DNA of 64,000 bases from Conchocele bisecta (GCA_029237695.1 CM055266.1:124610569-124674568); one strand, 5' to 3'. Positions 32,050 through 43,265 are shown, counted from the first letter of the stretch. The notes: generated from the letters alone by a model not told the origin. Numbers and translations are program-made.

Positions 32050-33350
32050 CTTTTTTAGCGAACCTTCCAAAGGAAGGATTGCTTATCTCATACCCCCAGC
32101 ATTGTAGTCAGCGTCTGTCCATCCGTCCGTCCATCCAGGCAAATAATGCAACTTATTTCATAACGACTTGAGCCTATTGTTTCTTACGTGGTCATTCTTT
32201 TGTTTGACAACAATGGATGTACCACCTAAGGTGTGTCCGTCCGTCCGTCACGCCGGGTGCACAATCTGGGTCTTAGGTGGTTGGAGGTGTGGCCTAACAC
32301 AACACAAAGAAAACAATGCAGCTTATCCATAACCACTTAAGCCTATTGTTTCAGGTGGTCATTCTTTTGTTTGAAAACAATGGATGTACCACCTCAAAAA
32401 GAAACAAAAAAACTTAACTTTGGTGAAAATTTGTTACAATTTCTGTTTCCTTTCACCAAATGTTTGATATTTCACACATGCCTTTCTTTAATGAGTGTTT
32501 ATCAAGCTGTGACAAATCCATGACCGTCATACCCCTGCTAACCCTAAGGTCAATGTCACTTGTCTTGGTGCTTTCACAAACTTAACGTTGGTGGAAATTT
32601 GTTTGTTTCCTTTCACCCCACTTCTTGATATTTCACATATGCCTTCCTCCAATGATTCTCTATCATGCCATGCCAAATCCACGACACTTAAGACCCCTGC
32701 CTACCCCAAGGTCAAGGTCACAGTTTAGTGCTTTCACAAACTTAACCTTGTGGGTAATGTGTTATAATTTCTGTTTCTTTTCACCCCACTTCTTGATATT
32801 TCACACCTGCCTTCCTTTAATGCTTCTCTATCATGCTATGCTAAGGCCATCAGACACTCGTCTACCTCAAGGTCAAGGTCACAGTTTTAGTTCTTTCACA
32901 AACTTAACATTGGAGGAAATATTTTAATTTCTGTTTCATTTCTCCCCAATTCTTGATATTTCACACATGCCTTCCTCTAATGGTTCTCTATCATGCCATG
33001 CCACATCAACGACCCTCAGACCCTCGCCTACCCCACGGTCAAGGTCACAGTCTTAGTGCTTACACAAACTTAAAATTGGGAGAATTTGTTTTAGAATTTC
33101 TGATTCCTTTCACACCACTTCTTGATATTTCACACATGCCTTCGTCAAATGTTTCTCTATTATGTCATGCCAAATACATGACCGTCAGATCCCTGCCTAT
33201 GTCAAGGTCACAATCTTAGTTGTTTCACAAACCTAACATTGGGGGAAATTTCTTTTACCGGGTAATTTCTGTTTCCTTTCACACAGCTTGTTGATATTCT
33301 TTAAACTAAAACACCACCAGGTGCTCTTCGTTGTCTTCTGGCAACTCTTG
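32050..33350. mobile_element. PRL (pearl/Helentron-like) element, about 5 core units
   Basis: Starts near AGCGAACCTTCCAAAGGAAG, with GTCCGTCCGTC tracts at 32115 and 32236. Five units of about 160-167 bp follow (GATATTTCACACATGCCTTC, then CAAGGTCAAGGTCACAG, then CTTTCACAAACTTAAC), ending near 33350 at GGTGCTCTTCGTTGTCTTCT. Open frames inside (32625-32927, 32953-33219) are translations of the repeat. Confidence 0.65.
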
Positions 33351-33527
33351 TTCTCAGTGTCAGAGTCACATATATTCACATAAATTTATCTGTCTGGGTT
33401 GGGTATTTAGATACTGCAGCATATAATCTGGAATTTGTTAATTTGTGTTATCTCTATGTTGATATGTGTTGTATCTTATGAATACTATGCAAAACTCATA
33501 ATTGAGATGAGCAATTACGTACCTGAG

Positions 33528-33963
33528 AAGATGTGCTATTTCTGATATTGACAGAAACTGATATTTTCTGTAAATGACATCAAAAGTTGACAACATAACA
33601 AATTTGCTGTGAAACTTTTGAAGTAATTTACAGACAAATCTGTAATTTTTGTTAAGTTGTTTTCATGAGATATTGCACATCTTCTATGTACAAAATCAGG
33701 GGCGGATCCAGGATTTGGGGGGAGGGGGGGGGGGCGAGTATGCTATGGATGTCCCCACCCCACCCACCACCAGAAACAAAATTGAAATCTAGATGTCCGG
33801 AAATGCACTTTCCTGTGTTTTACGGCATTGAAATTCAGACTCCAACTGGTGGTCAACTGTGATCTATGTAAACACTCCGTGGCTGAACGTGGGGGATTGC
33901 AACCCCAGAACCCCCCTCTAGATCTGCCCCTGAAAATGGCATGACTTGTCTCATACAAAGTTA
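33528..33963. mobile_element. MITE-5 copy interrupted by a hAT-like element
   Basis: Carries GATATTTTCTGTAAATGACA and TTGCACATCTTCTATGTACA. The insert at 33697-33943 splits ACAAAAT from ATGGCATGACTTGTCTCATA. Confidence 0.65.
33697..33943. mobile_element. hAT-like MITE (CAGGGGCGGATCC)
   Basis: Inverted ends CAGGGGCGGATCCAGGATTT and CTAGATCTGCCCCTG. This terminus type is widespread in hAT-derived repeats. A clean 8-bp duplication is not visible. Confidence 0.7.
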
Positions 33964-34223
33964 ATCAAGCTATTTATGTTTGTCACTTTCTTGCCACCAG
34001 TTGACAAAAGGGAACTAAAGAGATTTGTTAACAACTTGGCTCACTTGCACATTCACATGGCAGGAGTAGAATATAATATTTACTGATGGAATTAATCTAC
34101 ATGTACTTCATTACTGAATGGCGAACAGTGTAGGCATTGTTCAGACTGTGTATGCACATGCTGATCGGTAACTATGCTGGCCACAAATGTCATTATGTCC
34201 CTTTTCTTAGCCGGTGGTCCATA

Positions 34224-34780
34224 TATGTGGCTGGGACTGGACAAATGGGGTTGATAGGTTTTGCGACCAGTGTTGACCCAGATCAGCCTGTGCATCCACA
34301 CAGTCTGATCAGGGTCTGCACTGTTCGCCATTCCATCAATGAACCACCTGTTATCATTCTAAGAAGCAATACAGATCGTTATCAGGCTACAGGAGTGTGC
34401 TACATTGTATTTGATCAGTAGCCTATTTCACCAACATTGCAATGTATACTTTTCTAGCAAAGTATTCTTTGAGAATAATCATTTATTTTTCCGGAAATGC
34501 ATTATTTCATATACAACTAACGACTGTATATATTTGATGATTAAAAGTATACAGAATTATTATACTGAATTTATTACATTATCACAGCCAAAATGGCTGT
34601 GATAATGTAATAAATTCAGTATAATAAAAATTAATAAATGTATCTTTAAATTGAAAATTTCTCCCTCAAAGTATACTTTGCTAGATAAGCATACTTTGCA
34701 ATTTTCGTGAAATAGGCTACTCACGTTACTCTGGTTACAATTCCATAGGTCCCATTTCTCCAGTCACAGCCACATATGTT
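34224..34780. mobile_element. MITE-1 copy interrupted by MITE-2
   Basis: The left half ends GTATTTGATC and the right half resumes TACTCTGGTTACAATTCCAT to the CTCCAGTCACAGCCACAT end. The insert is MITE-2 at 34419-34727. Confidence 0.85.
34419..34727. mobile_element. MITE-2 nested in MITE-1
   Basis: Complete foldback with GTAGCCTATTTCACCAACAT and GTGAAATAGGCTAC ends and the AGCCAAAATGGCT centre. Confidence 0.85.
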
Positions 34781-34789
34781 GTATGGCAT

Positions 34790-35365
34790 CTTTCACAGCC
34801 AGTGGCCCATAGGCACATGTGTCACCTGTGTGATTCTCTGGCTGGTAGACGGTTAGTGCCATAGCTATTGCCATTCTTTTTCAGCATATTTACTTTTGCC
34901 TGCCTTTGCCATTCTTATAATATGTGCAGGTCTACTTCAATCAATTGCTATACCATTATTAAATATTATATGTATGAGGGATGTTCATAAATACCAAATT
35001 TTGGGATTTTCCCCCCATTCGTACAGGTGACCTGGGAAAATCACAAAATTTCATTTACTTAAGGTAAAAATTACCATAGCTAAAATTACCATAGCTATTT
35101 ACAGGCCGTTCATCACCGTTAAATAAATAAATAAGTAACTGAAAGTGCACCTAATGGACTTTATAATTATTCACAACCTTCTATAAAGTATCCAAAGACA
35201 AATCTACATTTACCAATGTAATGCAATCATGAAAAATTTGCATGTGCCCCAGTGTCAAAGTTATGATTTGTCAATGACTTTTGGCTGTCATCCTGTATAC
35301 ATGTAGTTGGACTTCGAAACGGTTTTACTCCGATAAATTCTCAAATACATGCTTATTCCTAAATG
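34790..35365. other. No gene; weak SINE-H remnant
   Basis: CCAAATTTTGGGATTTTCCC at about 35000 and AACCGTTAAATAAATAA-like sequence near 35118 recall SINE-H, but boundaries are lost. Confidence 0.35.
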
Positions 35366-35371
35366 AAATAG

Positions 35372-35484
35372 CAGGGATTCCGCTGGCGATGCGTTCGCAA
35401 TTGGCGATAAAAATAAACAATTGGCGATAAAAAATTACAATTTTCGAAGTGGTGATTTTTTTATTTTCCCCAGCGGAATCCCTG
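35372..35484. mobile_element. 113-bp hAT-like palindromic MITE
   Basis: Inverted ends CAGGGATTCCGCTGGCGAT and CCCAGCGGAATCCCTG, flanked by AAATAG on both sides. Confidence 0.7.
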
Positions 35485-35565
35485 AAATAGCCATCTTTGA
35501 TTCAGTTACGATAAAATATGATACAAAAATATTTATTGGCCTGGTATATTTAACACCCCTCATAT

Positions 35566-35832
35566 AGGAGACACGAGACATGCTTATAATGTTACATGTA
35601 TATTGTACCTATGTGCAAGATTTTATCAATATTTACAGAAAGTGCAATATTTTGTGTAAATGACGTCAAAAGTTGAAAAAGAATTCATAGAAAATGTGGA
35701 ATTCTATTCCGCATTTGCTGTGAGTATTTCAACATTCAGAGTCATTTATGGAAAATATTGTAAATATTGTTCATAAGATATTGCACATCTTCTTAGGTAC
35801 AAAATCACATGTTTTGTCTTATATGTAATACT
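35566..35832. mobile_element. MITE-5 copy
   Basis: Left GGAGACACGAGACATGCTTA, right TGTTTTGTCTTATATGTAAT, with inner arms around GGAATTCTATTCCGC. Confidence 0.65.
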
Positions 35833-35840
35833 GCAGCATT

Positions 35841-36264
35841 CAAAGTGCATGATCATGTGGTTACAACAACACCAACAATGTCTGAAAGTTTTGAAAGCTT
35901 GCCCATTCCAAAGTAAGTTTTATTTGATATATGCAACGGATTTTGATGAAATATGGCGCAGCAAACGTGTCTTCATGAGCTGCATTTTGGTGGTCCCTGG
36001 AGTTCAGCACATACTTATGTCGTTTTTTTCGAAGAATCGATTTCCGTGTCAGTAGACACGGAAATCGATTCGTCGCAAAAACGTCAGAAGTTTGGGCCAA
36101 AGTACAGATACCACCAAATGCAGCTTAAGAAGACGCGTTTGATGCACCATATTTCATAAAAATCTGTTACATAATAAGGACAAAATAAAAGAATATGAAT
36201 CAGAGGGCTTCTGGATGTTTAAGTATTTGTTGTTGTTGTTGTAACCACATGATCATACACCTTG
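35841..36264. mobile_element. MITE-9 copy
   Basis: Inverted ends AAGTGCATGATCATGTGGTT and AACCACATGATCATACACCT, subterminal AACAACAACA / TGTTGTTGTT, and a perfect central palindrome GAATCGATTTCCGTGTC. It matches 58178-58598. Confidence 0.85.
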
Positions 36265-36655
36265 GCATTGTACTAGCATTGGTGAACCTATGTATCAGTT
36301 GTTTTTCTGAAGTATTTCCAACTAATCCATGTTGCTAGCAATTCTTATCATAACATAAAAATACAAAACAAACTTTTTAGCTATTTACTGTGTTTCAGCA
36401 TAATCACTAACAATTATGACAGTATAATATGGTATGATACAGTGTGTAGACAGTAACTTCTAGAATTGCAAATACATGCATGGCTGAACATTGATGAAAT
36501 GTAACTACACGTATGTTGTTTGGAATATGTACAGTACAAGATGAGGTTGAAAATACAGATGCAATAATATACCATTTTACAACAAGAAGGGTAAACATAT
36601 GTGTGGCTGTGACTGTAGATATGGGACTTATCCAGATCCAGATCAGATTAGCCTG
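36265..36655. other. Non-coding; MITE-1 fragment at the end
   Basis: Nothing recognised to 36597. 36598-36655 is a MITE-1 left end (GTGTGGCTGTGACTGTAGAT) truncated at the following SINE-H. Confidence 0.45.
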
Positions 36656-37266
36656 TGTGGTGGTTGGTTGGGAGCATGCGATGGGTAATTTATCGATCGG
36701 GATTCGTCCTTACCGGAATCCTGACCAGAGACCTGGTTTGGCCCTCAGGTACATCTTTGGCTTTCTTGTATGTGAGAGTTGAATCTGGTTATACCTCTTA
36801 TAAAAATTAATCCTACCAGTATTACTTTTAGGAGAAGGGGCCATGTGACTTTGGTGTGGTATGGACCTGGCACCAGGTCAGGTTATTCAAATTTCAGGGG
36901 TGCATATAGTTATTTTGACCTAAATATTCTGTTCTGATTTTGGACCCCCCCCCCCCCACCCCCCCTGCAGCAGGTTAAAGGCGGGAATGAACCCATTAGC
37001 CTAGCCTTAACCCTTAGAATTCTGGAAACGAAAAGTGTTGTCTTCTGTTGCTTAATATTTTCCCTTTTTTCGCAATAAAAACATGGTTTAACAGCACTTT
37101 AGAATCATTTCCATTGGAAATGATTCTAAAGTGCTGTTAAAACATGTTTTTTTATGAGAACAATGGCAAATATAAAATAAACAGCAGACGACACAATTTA
37201 ATTCAGCACTGTAAAGGTTAAATGACCATAGCTATTGACAGGCTGCTAAACACCAATAACTCAATC
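36656..37266 (+). mobile_element. SINE-H copy interrupted by MITE-3
   Basis: From GGTGGTTGGTTGGGAGCATG to GGCTGCTAAACACCAATAAC. It has an internal poly-C at 36947-36966. The MITE-3 at 37011-37217 sits at the TTAA of its GCCTTAAATGACC motif. Confidence 0.8.
37011..37217. mobile_element. MITE-3 nested in SINE-H at TTAA
   Basis: Starts CCCTTAGAATTCTGGAAACG and ends CAGCACTGTAAAGG, with TTAA on both sides (37007-37010, 37218-37221). The core palindrome is AGAATCATTTCCATTGGAAA and its complement. Confidence 0.88.
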
Positions 37267-37321
37267 AACCAGATGCCACCAACAGCTATTAGGTCATATA
37301 GAGACGGGGACCACAGTTTAA

Positions 37322-37526
37322 CCATTACAATGCGGAATAAAAAATTGACGTCAGCTGTTTTTTTTTATTTCCATTTTTTCTCATCAAAAACATGGTTTGA
37401 CAGCACTTTAGAATCATTTCCAACGGAAATGATTCTAAAATGCTGTCAAACCATGTTTTTACTGAGAAAAGAGATCAAATATGACACAGCAGCAGACGAC
37501 TATTTTCGGTTCCCACATTCTAAGGG
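37322..37526. mobile_element. MITE-3 copy at TTAA
   Basis: TTAA at 37318-37321 and 37527-37530. Core palindrome GAATCATTTCCAACGGAAAT. Confidence 0.8.
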
Positions 37527-37660
37527 TTAACGTCTCATCCGACAGACCATTGGGATGGAAATAATAGGAAAGTATTATTTGATGTCCTATGCAAGGTTTG
37601 AACCCATTACATCCATATTGGAAGTCAGGTGTTGTAACCCATAGGCCACAACCATTCTCT

Positions 37661-37812
37661 AGTCTGATCAGGATCTGCACTGTTCGCCATTCCATCAATG
37701 AAATGCCCGTCATGTATATAGATCGTTATCAGGCTACAGGAGTCTGCTATTTGACTAGCATCAACACTGGTCACAAATCACATAAGCCCCATTTCTCCAG
37801 TCACAGCCATAT
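37661..37812. mobile_element. MITE-1 right part
   Basis: Begins within the family at CTGATCAGGATCTGCACTGT and ends CTCCAGTCACAGCCATATT. Confidence 0.75.
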
Positions 37813-37939
37813 TTACAAATGTTTCTGTTGTCATGCATGATCTAAAATATAACTGGGGTCTCAAACATTTGTTTCCTGCCTGCTTGCAAACAGGTCAACA
37901 CAATTACACCTGGGCATGTGTCCATCCATCACCGTGCAG

Positions 37940-38340
37940 GGGCCCGTTTCACTCACAGGTGGAAGACTCTGACCTAGGACCCAATACTCGGCTCATTTGG
38001 AAATCGTTACCCCACCCACCCAGTTCCATACACTATAGTGTATGGAACTGGGTGGATGGGGTAATGTTTTCCAAATGAGCCAATTATTGGCTCCTAGGTC
38101 CGGTCTTCCACCTGTGGTTTCACTAAGAAGTTTGTAAGTGCGAAATTGGAAATTTCAATATCATTTACAATGATAGGCGATGTGGGTAATTTTTTAGTGG
38201 ATGTGCATGTTCACGTGTAATAATGTGCACCTGTAGGACGCAAATGGTAGCAGTAGTTAGCCATGTTAATGTGAAAAGCAAATTAATAAAAACATCTTCG
38301 TACAAACATTTTTATCATACAAAGTTTAATTAGTGAAACA
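37940..38340. mobile_element. MITE-8 copy interrupted by a hAT-like MITE
   Basis: Left GGGGCCCGTTTCACT, right TTCATACAAAGTT-type end (ATCATACAAAGTTTAATTAG, about 38315-38335). The insert is at 37954-38116. Confidence 0.7.
37954..38116. mobile_element. hAT-like MITE with 8-bp duplication
   Basis: Inverted ends CACAGGTGGAAGACTCTGAC and CCGGTCTTCCACCTGTG. The direct repeat GTTTCACT lies at 37946-37953 and 38117-38124. The centre is a palindrome CATACACTATAGTGTATG. A decayed relative starts near 45558. Confidence 0.85.
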
Positions 38341-38621
38341 TGTGCATTCACTTATTCATTAGAAACCTAGAACTATAGTGTAGACCCCAACCATTTTATT
38401 CCTTGTTATTGTTGTTGGTGCACTGTTATTGTTTGTTTGAGATAATTTTTACATTCAATTTACACTTGCATAATATATACACTATATTACCTTACATAAA
38501 GATACCGTACATGTTTTAAGTGTTGTGTGGTGTATGTTTTGACACTGCTGTTACACTGGTATTTCAAAAATTCATTGAGTGATGGATTGTTACAGTAACA
38601 GGTCAAATTATTTGTGTAATA

Positions 38622-38703
38622 CACTGGAACCCCTCTAAACCTGACACCCTGGGAGCCTGGGAGGTGTAGGTCCCAGGGTGTTCGGTTTAGAGGGGTTGCA
38701 CTG
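38622..38703. mobile_element. MITE-7 copy
   Basis: CACTGGAACCCCTCTAAACC on the left and TTAGAGGGGTTGCACTG on the right, followed by TA. Confidence 0.75.
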
Positions 38704-38780
38704 TAATTAAGCATGCGATGACCATTTTTTGTCATTTTCAATCATAAACAGACAGAACAATGAAATAGATTTCATTGAAA

Positions 38781-38997
38781 TTGTCGTCTGCTGTTGCTTT
38801 TATATCTTGCCTTATTTCTCAATAAAAACATGGTTTGACGGCACTTCAGAATCATTTCCAATGGAAATGATTCTGAAGTGCTGTCAAAGCATATTGTAAA
38901 TTATTCTAAAGTGCTGTCAAAGCATGTTTTTGATGATAAAAATGGAAAATAGAAAATAAACAGCTATCAACAAAAAATTAAGATAGCGGGGTACGGG
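38781..38997. mobile_element. MITE-3 copy
   Basis: ATTGTCGTCTGCTGTTGCTT on the left, AGATAGCGGGGTACGGG on the right before TTAA (38998-39001). The left TTAA is lost. Confidence 0.75.
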
Positions 38998-39008
38998 TTA
39001 AGCACAAT

Positions 39009-39045
39009 AGGTCCCCAGGGTGTCCGGTTTAGAGAGGTTTCACTG
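39009..39045. repeat. Half MITE-7
   Basis: Only the right arm GTGTCCGGTTTAGAGAGG...CACTG remains. It abuts the MITE-3 end. Confidence 0.6.
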
Positions 39046-39145
39046 TACTACACTGCCATCAAAATGGTGTAAGTTCATATTTAGACAATTCTCAGATGTT
39101 TACGTTCATTTCAAACAAGTGAAAATGTTACTTCAATAACTGGAC

Positions 39146-39497
39146 ATATGTGGCTGTGACTGGAAAAATGGGGCTTATGGTATTTGTGACCAGAGTAGCT
39201 CCTGATCAAATAGCAATAGCATGATCCTGTAGCCTGATAACAATCTATATTGATTGTTAGAAGCATGCTGGGTGTTTCACGTATTTAATGGCGAACAGTG
39301 CAGATCCTGATCGGACTGTGTGGATGCACAGGCTGATCTGGATATACACTGGTTGCAAAACCCATACGCCCAACTTCTGACAGCAATCTATATTGTTTGT
39401 TAGAAGCATGCTGGATATTTCATTAATGGAATGGCAATCCGGATCTACATTTGTCGCAAAACCCATAAGCCCCATTTCTCCAGTCACAGCCACATAC
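39146..39497. mobile_element. MITE-1 copy with internal duplication
   Basis: Normal TGTGGCTGTGACTGGAAAAA and CATTTCTCCAGTCACAGCCA ends, but the AGCAATCTATATTG...GAAGCATGCTGG segment occurs twice. Confidence 0.75.
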
Positions 39498-39665
39498 ATT
39501 CCATTTTGTAGTTTGTGAATTCTAATAGTGTCGGGTTTCTCCTCTAAAACTTGCTATGGAAACACATTATACATGCATGTAAAATCACCTCTTCATGGCA
39601 TAAATCAAAGCAGCTTCCAAAACAAGCATTGGTCAGTATACGAAAATGGGCTTATTTCATTATGT

Positions 39666-40318
39666 CCCTATATGAGACGCGTCATGTGATTTCGTGAGTG
39701 GGCGGCAGGTGGGAGCACGCGATGGGTAATTTAACAATCGGGGTTCATCCTTACCGGAATCCTGACCTGGTTTGGCCCTCACATACGTCTTTGGCATTTT
39801 GTATGTGACAGTTGAATCTTGGTTATACCCCTTATGTGAGTATTACGATATTCGTAATCCTATTTTATTTTAGGGGATGGGCCAAGTGACTTTGGTGTGG
39901 TATGGACCTGGCACCAAGTCAGGTTATTCTAATTTCAGGGCTGAGTATATTTGTTCTCGATGTAAATATTCCGTTCTGATTTTGGGATTTTCCCCCCAAC
40001 GCAGCAGGTTAAAATGGGATCGAACCTGTTTGCCCGGCCTTACATGACCTTAGCTGTTGATTAGCCGTTAAACACTAATAAACAAACAAACAAACATGTG
40101 ATTTTGTACCTTCGGACATCTGCATAATTTCATTAAATACATTTACAAAATTTACCATATTTTTCATAAATAAGGCCAAAAGTTGACATGGGCATGTTCT
40201 CAGAAAATGTTGTCAACTTTTGACGCCATTTACAGAAAATATAAATTTTGTAAACATATTTCATAAAATTACGCAGATGTCCGAAGTACAAAATCACGTG
40301 GCGTGTCTCATATGTAGA
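39666..40318. mobile_element. MITE-5 copy interrupted by SINE-H
   Basis: TATATGAGACGCGTCATGTG on the left resumes at 40095 (CATGTGATTTTGTACCTTCG) and continues to GGCGTGTCTCATATG. Confidence 0.8.
39696..40094 (+). mobile_element. SINE-H full copy with 13-bp target duplication
   Basis: 399 bp from GAGTGGGCGGCAGGTGGGAG to an (AAAC)n tail at about 40078-40094. CATGTGATTTCGT (39683-39695) and CATGTGATTTTGT (40095-40107) flank it. A variable-length duplication with a simple 3' tail points to LINE-type reverse transcription. Confidence 0.85.
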
Positions 40319-40369
40319 TACTGGTCAACAGGGTCATTCATGCAGCGGTGTACCAATCTACTCTCTTTA

Positions 40370-40570
40370 CCGGATGCATGATTTTGCAGACTGCATTGTA
40401 ACCAGTGAAAACCCTGACCAGCCTGTGCGGATACTCTGGCTGATCTGGGTCTTCACTGGTCGCAAATGTGATAAGCCTAATTTTGTCAGATAATGGCCCA
40501 TGTTACATGGGCCATTATCTGACAAAATTAGGCTTATCACATTTGCCATGGGCCATGTATATTGTGAAAA
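40370..40570. repeat. Palindromic repeat with MITE-1-like part
   Basis: TGTGATAAGCCTAATTTTGT pairs with ACAAAATTAGGCTTATCACA around GGCCCATGTTACATGGGCC. The part before it resembles the MITE-1 interior. Confidence 0.6.
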
Positions 40571-40627
40571 ACCTTCAATTTCAAAATGCATATTATGCAT
40601 CATGAAATTGTTAAACCATTAACACTT

Positions 40628-42102
40628 ACAGGGATCCGCTAGATTATCGGACAAAAATGGCAGTTTTTTTATGATATTTCTTAAAATAGCAGCTACGGGC
40701 ATACAATTTGCACAGAACAATCGTCGGTTCTTGCTTTCTCAACGCATGCAAACTATTTAGCAAACTGTGCCATCTTGTCACTTAAAATTGGGTCAGATCA
40801 TCAGTCGTAAGATTGCCCCAAAATTAACATCGACAATCAATTATCCGGACAAATGTATAACCGTCTTATAACTTGTATTCTCACCTTAAAATCATAATGT
40901 TATCGCCTGAAAACCAGTGTAAACAGCATTGTGTAGTTCTGCATAAAAAACAATCACCATTCGCTTCTTGGAAAACATCGTATTTATAGAATGTATTGTA
41001 TTTATAGAACAACTCTGCAATGACGTAATGGGCGCACTCGATTGACCTCGTCATAATTTGGTAGAAAAATAAGGAAATTCTGATCGTTTCGTACACTGGT
41101 GTTTTCGCACCTGTCGATTTTACCCACAAATTAATATGGGTGCGAAATGGTGTGTAATGGCTTGGGTCTGAAATGGCTTGGGGCGATTTGGCCTTGAAAC
41201 AATTATTATTTGTTTTTGGATATAAAGTAGCTCTTCGTTCTTTTTCTATCAGGATACATTTTCGCATTCCTTCCTATCTGCTCTGTATTGTACATTGTGT
41301 ATTAAACAGTCTGAAAATGATATTGGAGGAATGCATCGTATCGTCTGCATACTTTACACAACAGAGTATTGAAAAACTCTATAGAGGCCTCAAATTATGC
41401 GCATGCGCAGTGACAGATACAAACCCCCGCGCGACTTTTGACGTTGTAAACAACTTGTGGACATAGTTGGGGGGAATGTTTTCAGCAAATTTTACTAAAA
41501 TGTTTACCTTGGCGATATATTATTCACACTGGCATAGAAACAGCAAGCACCCGAGTGACTTAGATGTGTTCGTTGCAATATCGGAGCAAATGAATGCGTT
41601 TAATTATCAGCTATTTTCATTTGTCCGATAAATTGATACAAACCCCCGCGCGACTTTTGACGTTGTAAACAACTTGTGGACATAGTTGGGGGGAATGTTT
41701 TCAGCAAATTTTACTAAAATGTTTACCTTGGCGATATATTATTCACACTGGCATAGAAACAGTAAGCACCCGAGTGACTTAGATGTGTTCGTTGCAATAT
41801 CGGAGCAAATGAATGCGTTTAATTATCAGCTATTTTCATTTGTCCGATAAATTGATACAAACCCCCGCGCGACTTTTGACGTTGTAAACAACTTGTGGAC
41901 ATAGTTGGGGGGAATGTTTTCAGCAAATTTTACTAAAATGTTTACCTTGGCGATATATTATTCACACTGGCATAGAAACAGCAAGCACCCGAGTGACTTA
42001 GATGTGTTCGTTGCAATATCGGAGCAAATGAATGCGTTTAATTATCAGCTATTTTCATTTGTCCGATAAATTGATTGTCCGGATAATTGGTATGCCCCCT
42101 CT
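40628..42102. mobile_element. Probable non-autonomous DNA element carrying a tandem array
   Basis: ATTATCGGACAAAAATGG near the left and CATTTGTCCGATAAATTGAT near the right are inverted, as are CAATTATCCGGACAAATG (40839) and TTGTCCGGATAATTGG (42074). An unidentified 128-codon minus-strand frame lies at 40881-41267. I see no transposase motif in it. Confidence 0.4.
41416..42072 (+). repeat. Three tandem 219-bp units
   Basis: Units start at 41416, 41635 and 41854 (GATACAAACCCCCGCGCGAC) and are almost identical (a CAGCAAG/CAGTAAG difference is visible), so the array is young or homogenised. Confidence 0.97.
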
Positions 42103-42210
42103 GTACATGTATATTAATAACGAGTGCTATTTTATTACATTTATATTATTATCCTATTGTTATTATTACTGCTCTGCAACAGAATTTGCCATGAAATTGT
42201 TAACTGTTAA

Positions 42211-43055
42211 AGGTGCACGCCCACTCAGTGCACACAATGTTCTTTATAGGAATTAAATAGGTTTTTGTGGAATTTATCGGGGTATAAACTTGGAAAAGTC
42301 GCGGGAATACTGGACGAAGGCCGGAAGGCCTCGTCCAGTATTCCCGCGACTTTTCCAAGTTTATATCCCCGATAAATTCCACAAAAAGGCCATTCATTCC
42401 CTACAATTCCAGCATTTGAAATAAATTCATCAAGAAAATGTGTTTATTTTCCGTTTTCTTAAGAATTATTTTAACTGCGCCTCACGGTTATGGAAAGTAG
42501 TTCGGCATGGAGTTTACTGGGATATAAATTCTGGACAGAGACTTGCTACGGACCAATCAAATCTTAGGGAATTGTGTAAATATTTTTGTGCTGGAATTAT
42601 TAGGTGTATAATTGTCACTATTCCACCAGTTCTAAACATTACGAGTGCCCGATATACAGATAAAATCATTTAGTAATAGTTATTTTACTGATTATGATAG
42701 TGATGCGATGGTATCAGGCTATTTTCATATGCAAATGAGGCATGCTATTTTTTAATTATTTATACTTATTAAATGTGTCGCATGAAAAAATAATATTTTG
42801 ACAGGTTATAAAGTATGATAATTGTACATCAAAAATTAAATACAGATAATAAACAGTAATGTCCGTTAACATTTTAAGGAAACACGGTTATCGCCCCTGA
42901 TATCAGTGGGGAAATTTACGTCCGATATAAAATTAATAATAATGCCAATCAATACGTGGGGTAATGGTGAATGAATGTTTATTTTGCCAGAAAATGTCAC
43001 AGATGATGTCTCGGATATAAAGACGATGTTGTGCCTACCAAGTGGGCATGTACCT
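42211..43055. mobile_element. MITE-10 copy interrupted by MITE-6
   Basis: Ends AGGTGCACGCCCACTCAGTG and AGTGGGCATGTACCT with TTAA on both sides (42207-42210, 43056-43059). Without the insert it aligns with 21803-22295. Confidence 0.85.
42241..42602. mobile_element. MITE-6 nested in MITE-10
   Basis: Palindrome with loop GGCCGGAAGGCC plus the usual 200-bp tail ending GTGCTGGAATTAT. The uninserted counterpart is at about 21838-21860. Confidence 0.85.
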
Positions 43056-43265
43056 TTAAAAATGAGTGTCCACATGTATTTTGTTACTTTTCTATTGTTA
43101 TTGTATTATTATTACTTTATGATTGCATAATAAAATGTTTTCAAATATTCAAGTATTACAATGTGCTTCCAGTGTCTGTCAATTACTTTCCAATGAACCA
43201 TGGAATTGATTAACTTGGCTAAGCTGTTTGCAATTTCCTGATCCTTATCTGCTGTCAGTTTGTTT

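Noticed and set aside
32625..33219. A tandem-repeat protein (repeating SHMPSSN/FHTCLPL segments)
   Set aside because: It is a translation of the 160-bp PRL core units, with stops between units and no start context.
40881..41267. A 128-codon minus-strand gene
   Set aside because: No motif, no splice support, and it lies inside a probable non-autonomous transposon; kept only as a remark.
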